Assembly (NCBI RefSeq): GCF_017877055.1
Contig: NZ_JAGIPG010000001.1
Location: forward strand, 992,001-1,056,000
Length of the DNA: 64,000 bases
Source of the DNA: Neorhizobium galegae
GTDB lineage: Bacteria; Pseudomonadota; Alphaproteobacteria; Rhizobiales; Rhizobiaceae
Reading direction: 5' to 3'
Positions 17,554 to 26,073 of the stretch are shown here, piece after piece. Both the position numbers and the translations under genes were made by a program. Below the pieces are notes generated by a model, which searched no databases, was not told where the DNA came from, and saw nothing but the letters and a program-made list of their open reading frames with translations. The number at the start of each line of letters is the position of its first letter. The first letter of the stretch is position 1.

Positions 17554-18513
17554 TCATGCGATATCCGTGCGGACATTGCCGCCGCAGAGGATGGTGGCAA
17601 CGGTTCGGCCTTTGAGGGGCGCGCCGTTTTCCAGGAGACCGGCAATGCCGGCGGCGCCGGCTTCCTCGACGACGAGGCCGTAATGGAGGCGGCAGAAATC
17701 CCGCGCCTGGCGGATTGCCGCCTCGCTGGCTTCCCAGATGTCGTCGACGGTCGTCCTCATGCAGTCCAGCGCGTAAGGAACGCACTCGCGAACCGCGATG
17801 CCATCGGCTGCGGTTGCTGCGGTCTGCGTGGAGACGAGCCGGCCGGTTTCATGGGATTGCTTCATGGCGGGCGCATTGGCGGCGACCACACCGATGACCC
17901 TGCAGTTCGGGACCTTGGTACGGATCCAGGCGCCGATCCCGGTCAGAAGCGCGCCATTGCCAAGCGGCACGAGGATGGCGTCGAGTTCTATGGCTTGCCG
18001 GGAGAGGCGCTCGGTGATCTCCAGCGCGATCGTGCCGGCGCCTTCGGCAATGGTGCGAAGCGCCCCGTCTTCGACAAAGGGGCAGCCACTCGCTTGCGCA
18101 AAGGCACGCGCGGCGGCTTTGGCGGCGTCGAAATCACTGCCTTCCAGCCGCACCTCGGCGCCGAGCCGGCGCATGGCTTCGATCTTGCCGGGATTGGCCG
18201 TGGTGGCGGAAAAGATCATCACCTTGCGGCCCCGCGCCCTGCCGGCATAGGCGAGCCCCTGGCCGAAATTGCCGGCGGAGGCCGAAACGACGGGATGATC
18301 GCCGGCCGGTTCGTTCTGCATCCACCAGTCGGTGCCGCGTCCCTTGAAGGAGCGGATCGGATTGAGCGTCTCCACCTTGGCAAACAGGCGAAGGCCGAGA
18401 GCCGTATTGGCCGTCTGCTGCTCGATCAGCGGGCTGTTGGTGAAGACGGGGTCGATGCTTTTCGACGCAGCGAGAATACCGTCGGCGGAAGGGTGTGGCT
18501 GGTTCTGTGTCAT
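17554..18513 (-). CDS. PLP-dependent ammonia-lyase / threonine dehydratase-like enzyme
   Basis: A 319-residue fold-type II PLP enzyme. The PLP lysine is Lys57 in NPIRSFKGRG, and SASAGNFGQGLAYAGR is the substrate-binding loop. The phosphate-binding glycine turn is PLGNGALLTG. It resembles the catalytic half of threonine or serine dehydratases, without an ACT domain, so a catabolic role is likely. The divergent gene is an AsnC-type regulator, typical for amino-acid catabolic enzymes; it probably controls this gene. The exact amino acid is unknown. Confidence 0.82.
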   Translation of the reverse strand: MTQNQPHPSADGILAASKSIDPVFTNSPLIEQQTANTALGLRLFAKVETLNPIRSFKGRGTDWWMQNEPAGDHPVVSASAGNFGQGLAYAGRARGRKVMIFSATTANPGKIEAMRRLGAEVRLEGSDFDAAKAAARAFAQASGCPFVEDGALRTIAEGAGTIALEITERLSRQAIELDAILVPLGNGALLTGIGAWIRTKVPNCRVIGVVAANAPAMKQSHETGRLVSTQTAATAADGIAVRECVPYALDCMRTTVDDIWEASEAAIRQARDFCRLHYGLVVEEAGAAGIAGLLENGAPLKGRTVATILCGGNVRTDIA

Positions 18514-18544
18514 GGCGTTAAGATGCCAATGAAAAGCCGGCAGG

Positions 18545-18610
18545 ATTCCTGAATTTATGCTTATGATCAGGAATATTTCCCGGAATCTATTCTAAAGGCG
18601 GGAAATTCCC
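18545..18610. promoter_or_regulatory. AsnC-type operator region
   Basis: The gap between the divergent PLP-enzyme and AsnC genes contains an inverted repeat, ATTCCTGA (18545-18552) and TCAGGAAT (18567-18574), another GGAAT half-site at 18582-18586, and a palindrome GGGAAATTCCC at 18600-18610 against the regulator start. Several spaced GGAAT/ATTCC half-sites fit the multi-dimer binding of Lrp/AsnC proteins. Confidence 0.55.
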
Positions 18611-18612
18611 TC

Positions 18613-19074
18613 ATGGCGCTGACGAAGGCCGATCGCGACATCATCAAGCTAATGCAGCAGGATGCGACCATTACCCTGAACGAGCTTGCCGAGCGCGTGG
18701 GCCTGTCGCCGTCCTCGGCGCAGCGGCGGCTGCAGAAGCTCCGCGACGACAAGGTGATCCTGCGGGACGTTTCGATCGTCGATCCGAAAAAGGTCGGCAC
18801 GGCCGTTTCCATGCTGGTCGAGGTGGAACTGGAGCGCGACCGGCCGGAGCTCATGCCGCCCTTCCTGCGCTGGGTGGCGGATACGCCGGAGGTGCAGGAG
18901 GCCTGGGGTACGTCCGGCAGGGGCGATTTCACGCTGGTGATCCTCGTCCAGTCCGTCGAGCATTTCGATGTGCTGGCGGACCGGATGATGGAGATGAACC
19001 CGAATGTCCGCAAATTCACGACGAGCGTCGTGCTGAAGACGTTGAAGCGGACGCTGGCGGTGCATATCGAATGA
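18613..19074 (+). CDS. Lrp/AsnC family transcriptional regulator
   Basis: A 153-residue regulator with the N-terminal helix-turn-helix ITLNELAERVGLSPSSAQRR and a C-terminal ligand-binding RAM domain (GRGDFTLVILVQSVEHFDV). Lrp/AsnC proteins respond to amino acids and usually control neighbouring catabolic or transport genes. It is divergent from the PLP enzyme at 17554-18513, its most likely target. A strong hairpin follows at 19110-19129, shared with the convergent livK-like gene. Confidence 0.92.
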   Translation: MALTKADRDIIKLMQQDATITLNELAERVGLSPSSAQRRLQKLRDDKVILRDVSIVDPKKVGTAVSMLVEVELERDRPELMPPFLRWVADTPEVQEAWGTSGRGDFTLVILVQSVEHFDVLADRMMEMNPNVRKFTTSVVLKTLKRTLAVHIE

Positions 19075-19109
19075 GGCGGCTCGCGTCTGCGGATGTCGGC
19101 CAAAACAAA

Positions 19110-19129
19110 CGGGCGCCCGAAGGCGCCCG
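19110..19129 (-). terminator. Terminator of the livK-like gene
   Basis: CGGGCGCC-CGAA-GGCGCCCG is an 8-bp stem with a tetraloop. In the minus direction it is followed by GTTTGTTTTG, a good U-rich tail. It lies between two convergent genes and could serve both, but fits the minus strand better. Confidence 0.8.
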
Positions 19130-19152
19130 CGGATGATGCGATTTAAGGGATG

Positions 19153-20259
19153 TCACTCGGCGGAGACGATCTTGCCGTCTTCCCATTTGAACAGGGAAAA
19201 ACTCTGCGAGGTGAGGTCGCCGGTCTTGCCATAGGTGAGCTTGCCGATGGCGGTTGCGATCGGTTCGCCGGACTTCAGCGCCGCGGCGACTGCTTCCGGA
19301 TCCTCGGCACTCTTCGCCTTTTCGATGCCGGCCTTGATGACTTCGACGGCGGCATAGGCGTTCAGCGTGAAGGCTTCGGCGGGAATCTTGCGGGCGGCGA
19401 GCGCTTCGGCGGCAGCCTTGGAATCCGGGTTCTTGGTTGCATCCGATGCGTTGGTGAAGACCGTGCCGGCCGCAGCCTTGGTGCCGATGTTCCAGAACTC
19501 GCTGTTCGACAGGCCGTCGCCGCCGATGATCGTCGCCTTGACGCCGAGATCGGCGAGCTGGCGGGCGAGCAGGCCACCTTCCGGATGGTAACCGCCGAAG
19601 TAGATGACTTCGACATTCTGCGACTTCAGGCGGGTGGTGAGCGCGCTGAAATCCTTGTCGCCCGGGGTGACTGCGTCGTCGAGCACTTCCTTGACGCCGC
19701 CGGCATTCAGCGCCGCCTTGAAGGCGTCGGCGAGGCCTTTGCCATAGGCGCCCTTGTCGTTGATGATCGCGACTTTCTTGTCCTTGAACTTCTTCAGGAC
19801 GTAGTCGGCGGCGACCACGGCCTGCTGGTCGTCGCGGCCGCAGGTGCGGAACACGTTGGTGAGGCCGCGGGTGGTGAGTGCCGGCGTGGTCGCCGTCGGG
19901 GTGACCATCAGTACGCCGTTTTCGGCAAGCGCATCGGAAGCCGGCATGGCGACGCCTGACGTCACCGGGCCGACCACGAAGCGGATGCCTTCGCCGACCA
20001 GCTGGTTGGCGGCGGAAACGCCCTGCTTGGGTTCGGCGGCATCGTCGGCGGTCTTGAGCACGACCTTTTCACCGAGAATGCCGCCTTTCTTGTTGATTTC
20101 GGCGATGGCGGTCTCGGCGCCGTTCTTGACCTGGTCGCCATAGGCCGCGACAGGGCCAGTAAGCGGGGCGATCAGGCCGATGACGATCTCGGCATGGGCG
20201 AGCGGCGCGAAAACGAGCGAGGCGAGGGCGGTTGCCCCCAGAAGCGTCTTGAGGTTCAT
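19153..20259 (-). CDS. livK: Branched-chain amino acid ABC transporter, periplasmic binding protein
   Basis: A 368-residue periplasmic binding protein of the LivJ/LivK type. The signal peptide is [20 protein letters not shown] with cleavage after AHA; the mature start [20 protein letters not shown] is family-typical. It collects leucine, isoleucine or valine for an ABC importer whose permease and ATPase genes are not in the window. The start at 20259 is supported by AAGGAGAG just upstream on the minus strand. The frame is open for 100 codons further up but is not protein-like there. Confidence 0.9.
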   Translation of the reverse strand: MNLKTLLGATALASLVFAPLAHAEIVIGLIAPLTGPVAAYGDQVKNGAETAIAEINKKGGILGEKVVLKTADDAAEPKQGVSAANQLVGEGIRFVVGPVTSGVAMPASDALAENGVLMVTPTATTPALTTRGLTNVFRTCGRDDQQAVVAADYVLKKFKDKKVAIINDKGAYGKGLADAFKAALNAGGVKEVLDDAVTPGDKDFSALTTRLKSQNVEVIYFGGYHPEGGLLARQLADLGVKATIIGGDGLSNSEFWNIGTKAAAGTVFTNASDATKNPDSKAAAEALAARKIPAEAFTLNAYAAVEVIKAGIEKAKSAEDPEAVAAALKSGEPIATAIGKLTYGKTGDLTSQSFSLFKWEDGKIVSAE

Positions 20260-20542
20260 TTTGCTCTCCTTGGGTGGGGGCTTTCGGCCCCGCGGTGAAC
20301 GCCGCATCCCCTGCCTTCCGTCTTCGATGCCGCGCCGGGCGCGGTCGTGCCAAGGACGGGAAGGCGATGCGGTCGATACCGTGCCGAGCCATGTTTGGCC
20401 TTCGACGATCGGCAACCAATTCTGTAGGAATTCCACCGGGATTCCGCAAGAAGATAACAAAATGGCTGTGGATTTTGTGATTTTTGCCAAGGATTGCGCG
20501 AAAAACGCCGGAAGTCGCTCTGATTTCGCGATCCTGACGAAA
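20260..20542. other. Gap upstream of the livK-like gene
   Basis: About 280 bases that should hold the promoter of the livK-like gene. A GGAATTCC palindrome lies at 20427-20434, followed by GGGATTCC at 20438-20445. No gene or clear promoter is seen. Confidence 0.4.
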
Positions 20543-20983
20543 CTAGGCCTTGTGCTCCAAGTCGCTGACAAAGGTGCGGACCTGGCGGTTGAAGGCCTGA
20601 AATTCCTTGGGCGTCATGCCAGATCGTTCGATCAGCGTGTCGCCGAGGCATTTGCTCTTGGCGATGAGGGCGCGGCCGGCATCGGTCAACCAGACATGCA
20701 CCTGGCGCTCGTCGGTCTTGCTGCGGCGGCGCTCCAGAAGACCTGCCTGCTCAAGCCGCTTCACGGGCGGGGTGATGGTGCTCGATTCCAGGCCCAGCCG
20801 GTCGGCGATCATGCCGATCGTCGAGCCGTCCTGTTCGCCGAGCACGCTCATGACGAGGTATTGCGGATAGGTGATGCCCATGTCGTCGAGCATCGGCTTG
20901 TAGGCGCGATTGACGGCAATATTGGCCGTGTAAAGCGAAAAGCAGAGCTGCTCGTCGAGCGGCGGCAAGGGGGAGGCGGGCAT
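20543..20983 (-). CDS. MarR family regulator, OhrR-like
   Basis: A 146-residue winged-helix regulator of the OhrR branch. The N-terminal [20 protein letters not shown] carries Cys14 at the place of the peroxide-sensing cysteine of OhrR. The DNA-binding helices are [20 protein letters not shown], and the wing is [12 protein letters not shown]. OhrR repressors lose DNA binding when this cysteine is oxidised by organic peroxides. The divergent gene is an alpha/beta hydrolase rather than ohr, and the gap between them is filled with palindromes (21035-21130) that are probably its operators. Confidence 0.88.
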   Translation of the reverse strand: MPASPLPPLDEQLCFSLYTANIAVNRAYKPMLDDMGITYPQYLVMSVLGEQDGSTIGMIADRLGLESSTITPPVKRLEQAGLLERRRSKTDERQVHVWLTDAGRALIAKSKCLGDTLIERSGMTPKEFQAFNRQVRTFVSDLEHKA

Positions 20984-21034
20984 GGTTGCTCCGGTGCTGG
21001 TCCAGGTTCGCGGGCGACGTATAGCATAATTTTG

Positions 21035-21130
21035 TTATCGCGATAAATATTTTTGTAGACAAGATCTGAGGGTATCGTTATCAAGATAATTATCGCGATA
21101 ATGAATATCGAGATATGGAGATCGCGATAA
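21035..21130. promoter_or_regulatory. Array of five MarR-type operator sites
   Basis: The motif TTATCGCGATAA occurs exactly at 21035-21046 and 21090-21101. Related copies are TTATCAAGATAA (21078-21089), ATATCGAGATAT (21105-21116) and AGATCGCGATAA (21119-21130). Four of the five lie within 53 bases, 12 to 15 bases apart. They sit between the divergent MarR and hydrolase genes. Confidence 0.75.
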
Positions 21131-21260
21131 TCCGAAGGGTGTGGTTCAAAGGAACGACACGCACCGGTACTATGAATGTCTGGCCGGCCTATTTTTACTG
21201 CCGCGCCCGCCATTCATCTCGCAGTCATTGAAAAATCAGTTTCGAAAGGACAAGAGAACC

Positions 21261-22100
21261 ATGACCAGCAATTTCATCACCACCAAGGACGGCACGCAGA
21301 TATTTTACAAGGACTGGGGGTCGAAGGATGCCCAGCCGGTCGTCTTCCATCACGGCTGGCCGCTCTCCGCCGACGACTGGGATGCCCAGATGCTGTTTTT
21401 CCTGCACCAGGGTTTTCGCGTCATCGCCCATGACCGCCGTGGCCATGGCCGCTCCAGCCAGACCGAAACCGGCAACGAGATGGATACCTATGCGGCCGAC
21501 GTGGCAGCGCTTGCAGCGCATCTCGACCTGAAAAATGCCATCCATGTCGGCCATTCGACCGGCGGCGGCGAAGTTGCCCGCTACGTTGCCCAGTATGGCG
21601 GCGGCGGGCGGGTGGCCAAGGCCGTGCTGATGGGCGCCGTGCCGCCAATCATGCTGAAGACGGAAAACAATCCGGGCGGCCTGCCGATCGAGGTCTTCGA
21701 CGGTTTTCGTGCAGCGCTCGCAGCCAACCGCGCCCAGTTCTTCCGCGACGTGCCGGCCGGCCCGTTCTATGGCTTTAACCGTCCGGGCGCGACCGTCTCG
21801 GAAGGCGTTATCGCCAATTGGTGGCGGCAGGGCATGATGGGCGGCACCAAGGCCCACTACGATTGCATCAAGGCGTTTTCGGAAACCGACTTCACCGAAG
21901 ACCTGAAGGCGATCGACGTGCCGGTTCTGGTCATGCATGGCGACGACGACCAGATCGTCCCGATCGCCGACTCGGCGCCGCTCTCAGCCAAGCTGCTGAA
22001 GAACGGCACGCTGAAGATCTATGAAGGCTTTCCACACGGCATGGCAACCACGCATGCGGACGTGATCAACGCTGACCTGCTGGCCTTCTTCAAGGGTTGA
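21261..22100 (+). CDS. Alpha/beta hydrolase of the non-haem chloroperoxidase type
   Basis: A 279-residue hydrolase. The nucleophile Ser99 is in VGHSTGGGE, the acid in [10 protein letters not shown] and the base in [27 protein letters not shown] gives the oxyanion region. Members of this group act as esterases or, with a carboxylic acid and peroxide, as perhydrolases; the true substrate is unknown. The control by a peroxide-sensing type MarR regulator on the other side of the operator array fits induction by oxidants or aromatic compounds. The start ATG 21261 is preceded by AAAGGACAAGAG. The frame begins earlier at 21141, but those residues are not family-like. Confidence 0.9.
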   Translation: MTSNFITTKDGTQIFYKDWGSKDAQPVVFHHGWPLSADDWDAQMLFFLHQGFRVIAHDRRGHGRSSQTETGNEMDTYAADVAALAAHLDLKNAIHVGHSTGGGEVARYVAQYGGGGRVAKAVLMGAVPPIMLKTENNPGGLPIEVFDGFRAALAANRAQFFRDVPAGPFYGFNRPGATVSEGVIANWWRQGMMGGTKAHYDCIKAFSETDFTEDLKAIDVPVLVMHGDDDQIVPIADSAPLSAKLLKNGTLKIYEGFPHGMATTHADVINADLLAFFKG

Positions 22101-22123
22101 GCCTGGCTTTTCGAGATCGTCGT

Positions 22124-22142
22124 TCGCCGGTTTCCCCGGCGA
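22124..22142. terminator. Hairpin between convergent genes
   Basis: TCGCCGG-TTTCC-CCGGCGA forms a 7-bp stem with a 5-base loop between the convergent hydrolase and SDR genes. No U-run follows; it may end transcription weakly from either side. Confidence 0.45.
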
Positions 22143-22177
22143 GCGGCCGATGCTTTTCGTGCCGGTCTCGTCCACCG

Positions 22178-23206
22178 CTAAGTGCGGAGCAGACCGAGCC
22201 GTATGAGGCTCTCGGCGCAAGCAACAATTGCCTCCTCCCTTGATCGGGGAGCCCAACCCAACAAGCTCTCTGCCTTCTTGCCTGTCGCGTTCATGTCGTA
22301 GCCGAGGAGCGGTATGATTCCCTTGAGTTGCGCATTCGTTTCACCAGCGATGCGTACCTGCTCGTCGGACCACACTTGCGTCGAAACTTTTTCGGCCGCT
22401 TTTCCAAAGCGTTGCCGCAGAAGCTCGGCGACTTCGATCATCCACATGCTCTCGCCGACGGTCGCCAGAAACCGCTCTCCGCTGGCGGCGGGATCGGTCA
22501 TGGCGCGAAGATGAAGATCCGCCACGTCCCGTACATCCACGCCGCATGAGTTGACATTCAGGCATCCCGCCTGGCCGTCCATCATGTTGGTGATCAACCG
22601 GATGGAATGGGAATAATCGGCCCCCAGAACCGGCCCGTAGACCGCGACCGGGTTGACTGCCGCCAGTTCCAGCCCGTGACCTTCCCGCGCGATGAAGTCC
22701 CAGGCGGCACGCTCTGCAAGGGTTTTCGACTTCTGGTAGGGCGCCACGTCGCCGTTCAGATCGCTCCAGTCGGTTTCGTCGAATGGCCTGCGGTAATCGG
22801 GCTTGTGGCCGACGCCGATCGCACCAAAGGCCGATGTCAGCACGACGCGCTTGATCCCGGCGTCACGCGCCGCCTTCAGTACCCTGAGGTTTCCGTTTAC
22901 AGCGGGCTCGACCCAATCCTCTTCGCGGGTCTGGTCGCCTGAAGGCGTGGGCGAGGCTCCGTGCATGACGTAGGTGCATCCGGAAACCGCCTCCGGCCAT
23001 CCGCGGTCTTCTGTGAGATTTGCAACGACGAACGACAGGCGATCGCCGGCATCCATGCCGCCGGACCTGAGATGCTCGCGTACCTCCGTCTCCCGCTCAA
23101 GTGAACGGACTGTCGTGCGCACCCGGTAGCCCTCGTTCAGCAGCGCCAGCATGCAATATTGCGCAATGAAGCCGGTACCACCGGTCACGAGTACAAGGTC
23201 GGTCAT
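22178..23206 (-). CDS. NAD-dependent epimerase/reductase (extended SDR)
   Basis: A 342-residue extended short-chain dehydrogenase, similar to dihydroflavonol reductase-like bacterial enzymes. The cofactor motif is TGGTGFIA near residue 8, and the catalytic Tyr-x3-Lys is in PYQKSKTLAE. An Ala/Ser-rich strand VVLTSAFGAIG supplies the catalytic Ser/Thr region. The substrate is unknown. The start at 23206 places the Rossmann strand at residue 4; an upstream in-frame ATG at 23287 would add unlikely residues. It is divergent from an AraC regulator, its probable controller. Confidence 0.85.
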   Translation of the reverse strand: MTDLVLVTGGTGFIAQYCMLALLNEGYRVRTTVRSLERETEVREHLRSGGMDAGDRLSFVVANLTEDRGWPEAVSGCTYVMHGASPTPSGDQTREEDWVEPAVNGNLRVLKAARDAGIKRVVLTSAFGAIGVGHKPDYRRPFDETDWSDLNGDVAPYQKSKTLAERAAWDFIAREGHGLELAAVNPVAVYGPVLGADYSHSIRLITNMMDGQAGCLNVNSCGVDVRDVADLHLRAMTDPAASGERFLATVGESMWMIEVAELLRQRFGKAAEKVSTQVWSDEQVRIAGETNAQLKGIIPLLGYDMNATGKKAESLLGWAPRSREEAIVACAESLIRLGLLRT

Positions 23207-23331
23207 GTCATGCCTCACGGATGTTGAATTCTCACCGCATTTGATTGCGGCGATTGATGATCTGAAGGTAGTGAACGGTTTTCGCACTGTGAATGCTTGA
23301 AAGTGCGCATTGCTTGCGTGATAGTACGGAA

Positions 23332-24285
23332 ATGATCGTTGACCCGTTTTCCGATGTGCTCACACTCACGAACGCGGAGGCCGTTCTCACGGGCGGTTTC
23401 ACCGCTGGCGGCGCCTGGGCAATCCGTTTCCCGGCGCGCGACAAGATCAAGTTCTTCGCCGTGGTGAAAGGACGTTGCTGGGTGACGCTCGAAGGCGAGC
23501 CGGAGCCGGTTCTCTTTGAGACGGGGGACGTGGGGCTTCTGGCAAGGCCTCGCACCTTCGTTCTCGCGAGCGACCTAAGTGTGACGCCCGTCGATGCAAT
23601 GAGCCTGTTTTCCGGTGCAGGCCGGACGTTGGCAACACTGGGTAGTGGCGATGAATTCGCGCATATCGGGGGACATGTTCTGCTCGATCCGGTCCGCGGC
23701 GGACTGTTGGCAGACATATTGCCGCCATGGATTCACACCAAGGCGGCATCGCCCCAGGCCGCGATCTTCCGGTGGCTTCTTGATCGGCTCATTGACGAAA
23801 GGGATGCCGGCCAGCCGGGCGCCCAGCTCGCGTCGGCACAGTTGACGCAGTTGCTCTTCATCGAGATCCTGCGCTCCCATCTCAACGCGTCGAGCCTCAT
23901 GCCTGCCGGTTGGCTAAGGGCGCTGGCTGAACCACGAATTGCGCCCGCACTCCGCCTGATGCACGGCGATCCGGCGCGCGCCTGGCATCTGGAGGAACTC
24001 GCGAAAGCATGCGCGATGTCGCGAACATCGTTCGCTTTCCACTTCAGAACGGTCGCGGGTGTCGCGCCGTTGACCTATCTCACAGAGTGGCGGATGCGCC
24101 TCGCCGAACGCGCCTTGCGCGAGGAATGGACGACTGTGGCGGTCGTCGCCCGGTCGCTCGGATATAAGTCCGAAAGCGCCTTCAGCAATGCATTCAAACG
24201 TGTCAAAGGCAACTCGCCGACAGCATATCGAGCCTCTCTGGCCGGTTTGAACGAGGTGTTGGCGAACGCGACCGAGTTTTCATAG
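23332..24285 (+). CDS. AraC family transcriptional regulator with cupin sensor domain
   Basis: A 317-residue regulator. The N-terminal part (about residues 1-170) is the cupin_6 type sensor found in one AraC subgroup, with RFPARDKIKFFAVVKGRCWV and ETGDVGLLARPRTFVL. The C-terminal part has two helix-turn-helix motifs, LEELAKACAMSRTSFAFHFR and VAVVARSLGYKSESAFSNAF. The start at ATG 23332 is chosen because the family begins here; an in-frame ATG at 23293 is possible. It is divergent from the SDR gene. A spaced inverted repeat, CGCACT (23283-23288) with AGTGCG (23302-23307), lies in the gap and may be a target. Confidence 0.87.
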   Translation: MIVDPFSDVLTLTNAEAVLTGGFTAGGAWAIRFPARDKIKFFAVVKGRCWVTLEGEPEPVLFETGDVGLLARPRTFVLASDLSVTPVDAMSLFSGAGRTLATLGSGDEFAHIGGHVLLDPVRGGLLADILPPWIHTKAASPQAAIFRWLLDRLIDERDAGQPGAQLASAQLTQLLFIEILRSHLNASSLMPAGWLRALAEPRIAPALRLMHGDPARAWHLEELAKACAMSRTSFAFHFRTVAGVAPLTYLTEWRMRLAERALREEWTTVAVVARSLGYKSESAFSNAFKRVKGNSPTAYRASLAGLNEVLANATEFS

Positions 24286-24357
24286 CAACGACTCCGGCGG
24301 CGCATGCCTGTTGTCGACGGAATGCGTCGGAACTGGTGGAGTTGCTACCGAATTCCG

Positions 24358-24385
24358 AAAAAAAGCGGCCCGGAGGCCGCCTTTT
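24358..24385. terminator. Bidirectional terminator
   Basis: GCGGCC-CGGA-GGCCGC flanked by an A-run on the left and CTTTT on the right, between convergent AraC and aminotransferase genes. It can work as an intrinsic terminator in both directions. Confidence 0.85.
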
Positions 24386-24404
24386 CCGCATCGAGGCATT
24401 CGCC

Positions 24405-25733
24405 TCAGATATTGCTCGTCAGGATTTCGCGCAGTTTCCCGAAGATCTCGTCGATGTGGTGCTTTTCGACGATCAGCGGCGGGGACATGGCGATGGTGTC
24501 GCCGGTGGTACGGATCAGCAGGCCGTTTTCATAGGCCTTCAGGAAGGCCGTGAAGGCGCGTTTGGTGGGTTCGCCGGCGATCGGGTCGAGTTCGATCGCG
24601 CCGATCAGGCCGAGGTTTCTGATGTCGATGACATTCGGCAGGTCTTTGAGCGAATGCAGGCCTTCCTCCCAGTAGGGGGCGATGTCGCGGGCGCGGTCGA
24701 ACAGGCCTTCTTCCTTGTAGGTTTCGAGCGTCGCAAGGCCGGCGGCCGAGGCGATCGGGTTGCCGGAATAGGTGTAGCCGTGCATGAACTCGATCATGTG
24801 TTCCGGGCCGGTCATGAACGCGTCGTGGATCTCGGAGGTGACGAACACCGCGCCCATCGGGATCACGCCGTTGGTGAGGCCCTTGGCTGTGGTGATGATG
24901 TCCGGCTTGACGTCGAAATACTGGGCCGCGAACGGGGCGCCGAGGCGGCCGAAACCGGTGATGACTTCGTCGAAGATCAACAGGATGCCGTGCTTGGTGC
25001 AGATCTCGCGCAGCTTCTGCAGATAGCCCTTCGGCGGGATCAGCACGCCGGTGGAGCCGGCCACGGGCTCGACGATGACGGCGGCGACGGTCGAGGCGTC
25101 ATGCAGGGTGACGATGCGCTCAAGCTCGGTGGCAAGATCGCCGCCATGTTCCGGCTCGCCCTTGGTGAAGGCGTTCTTGCCCGGCAGGTGGGTGTGCGGC
25201 AGGTGGTCGACGCCGGTCAAAAGCGTGCCGAACATCTTGCGGTTGGAGACGATGCCGCCGACCGAGATGCCGCCGAAATTGACGCCGTGGTAACCGCGCT
25301 CGCGGCCGATCAGGCGGAAGCGCGAGCCGTTGCCCTTCACGCGGTGGTAGGCGAGCGCCACCTTCAGCGCGGTCTCGACCGATTCCGAGCCGGAATTGGT
25401 GTAGAGGACGTGGTTCATGCCTTCGGGAGCGATATCGACGAGGCGGTTGGCGAGTTCGAACGCTTTCGGATGGCCCAGCTGGAAAGCCGGCGCATAATCC
25501 AGTTCGCCGGCCTGTTCGCGGATTGCCTCGGTAATCTTCGGACGGCAGTGGCCGGCATTGACGCACCAGAGGCCCGCGGTGGCATCAAGCACCTGGCGGC
25601 CGTCATGGGTCGTGTAATGCATATCCTTGGCGGCGACGAAAAGGCGGGGTTCCTGCTTGAACTGGCGATTTGCCGTAAACGGCATCCAGAACGCCCGCAG
25701 GTCGTTGGGCGTGGTATTCAGGCGGTTGGACAT
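24405..25733 (-). CDS. Class III aminotransferase, beta-alanine/omega-amino acid:pyruvate type
   Basis: A 442-residue PLP enzyme. The N-terminal NTTPNDLRAFWMPFTANRQF and GLWCVNAGHCRP are characteristic of omega-amino acid:pyruvate transaminases (EC 2.6.1.18), which move the amino group of beta-alanine or similar amines to pyruvate. FDEVITGFGRLG contains the PLP-contacting Asp, and the lysine is in TTAKGLTNG. Two in-frame ATGs precede the chosen start; the one at 25733 has GGAG 7 bases upstream on the minus strand. About 70 bases upstream is a palindrome resembling the RutR box (25800-25817), which would fit control with pyrimidine breakdown, a source of beta-alanine. Confidence 0.88.
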   Translation of the reverse strand: MSNRLNTTPNDLRAFWMPFTANRQFKQEPRLFVAAKDMHYTTHDGRQVLDATAGLWCVNAGHCRPKITEAIREQAGELDYAPAFQLGHPKAFELANRLVDIAPEGMNHVLYTNSGSESVETALKVALAYHRVKGNGSRFRLIGRERGYHGVNFGGISVGGIVSNRKMFGTLLTGVDHLPHTHLPGKNAFTKGEPEHGGDLATELERIVTLHDASTVAAVIVEPVAGSTGVLIPPKGYLQKLREICTKHGILLIFDEVITGFGRLGAPFAAQYFDVKPDIITTAKGLTNGVIPMGAVFVTSEIHDAFMTGPEHMIEFMHGYTYSGNPIASAAGLATLETYKEEGLFDRARDIAPYWEEGLHSLKDLPNVIDIRNLGLIGAIELDPIAGEPTKRAFTAFLKAYENGLLIRTTGDTIAMSPPLIVEKHHIDEIFGKLREILTSNI

Positions 25734-25799
25734 GACATTCTCCATGGCCATTCGGTTTCTTCGGGTGGCCATTTCCCGGTCGGCGTCATTGCACCAAGT

Positions 25800-25817
25800 T
25801 TTGACTGCATGGTCAAA
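25800..25817. promoter_or_regulatory. RutR-like palindrome upstream of the transaminase
   Basis: TTTGAC-TGCATG-GTCAAA, 67 bases upstream of the transaminase start. Compared with the RutR consensus TTGACCA-NN-TGGTCAA, the right half matches fully and the left half differs at two positions. The rest of the 340-base gap up to the divergent kinase gene shows nothing clear. Confidence 0.45.
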
Positions 25818-26073
25818 TTATCAGCGGGATTGGGGGCGTCAACCGCCTTCGGAGCGAAGGCGGCCTCGAATCTTGCGTCCTGGCGAAAACGGTCCGGTCC
25901 GGCCTTGCCGGTTGACGCGATTGCTCCTGGACGGGCGGTCCGGTCGCTCGGGTTTCCAACAAAGGCTCAAGATTTCAAAGCGGTTTCCGCCGGTTGTGAA
26001 ATTTGGTTGCGTCTCTCTGGTCTTTTGGAGAAAGCTGCCAATATCGCGTTAAACTTCAATTTCGAGACCCTCA

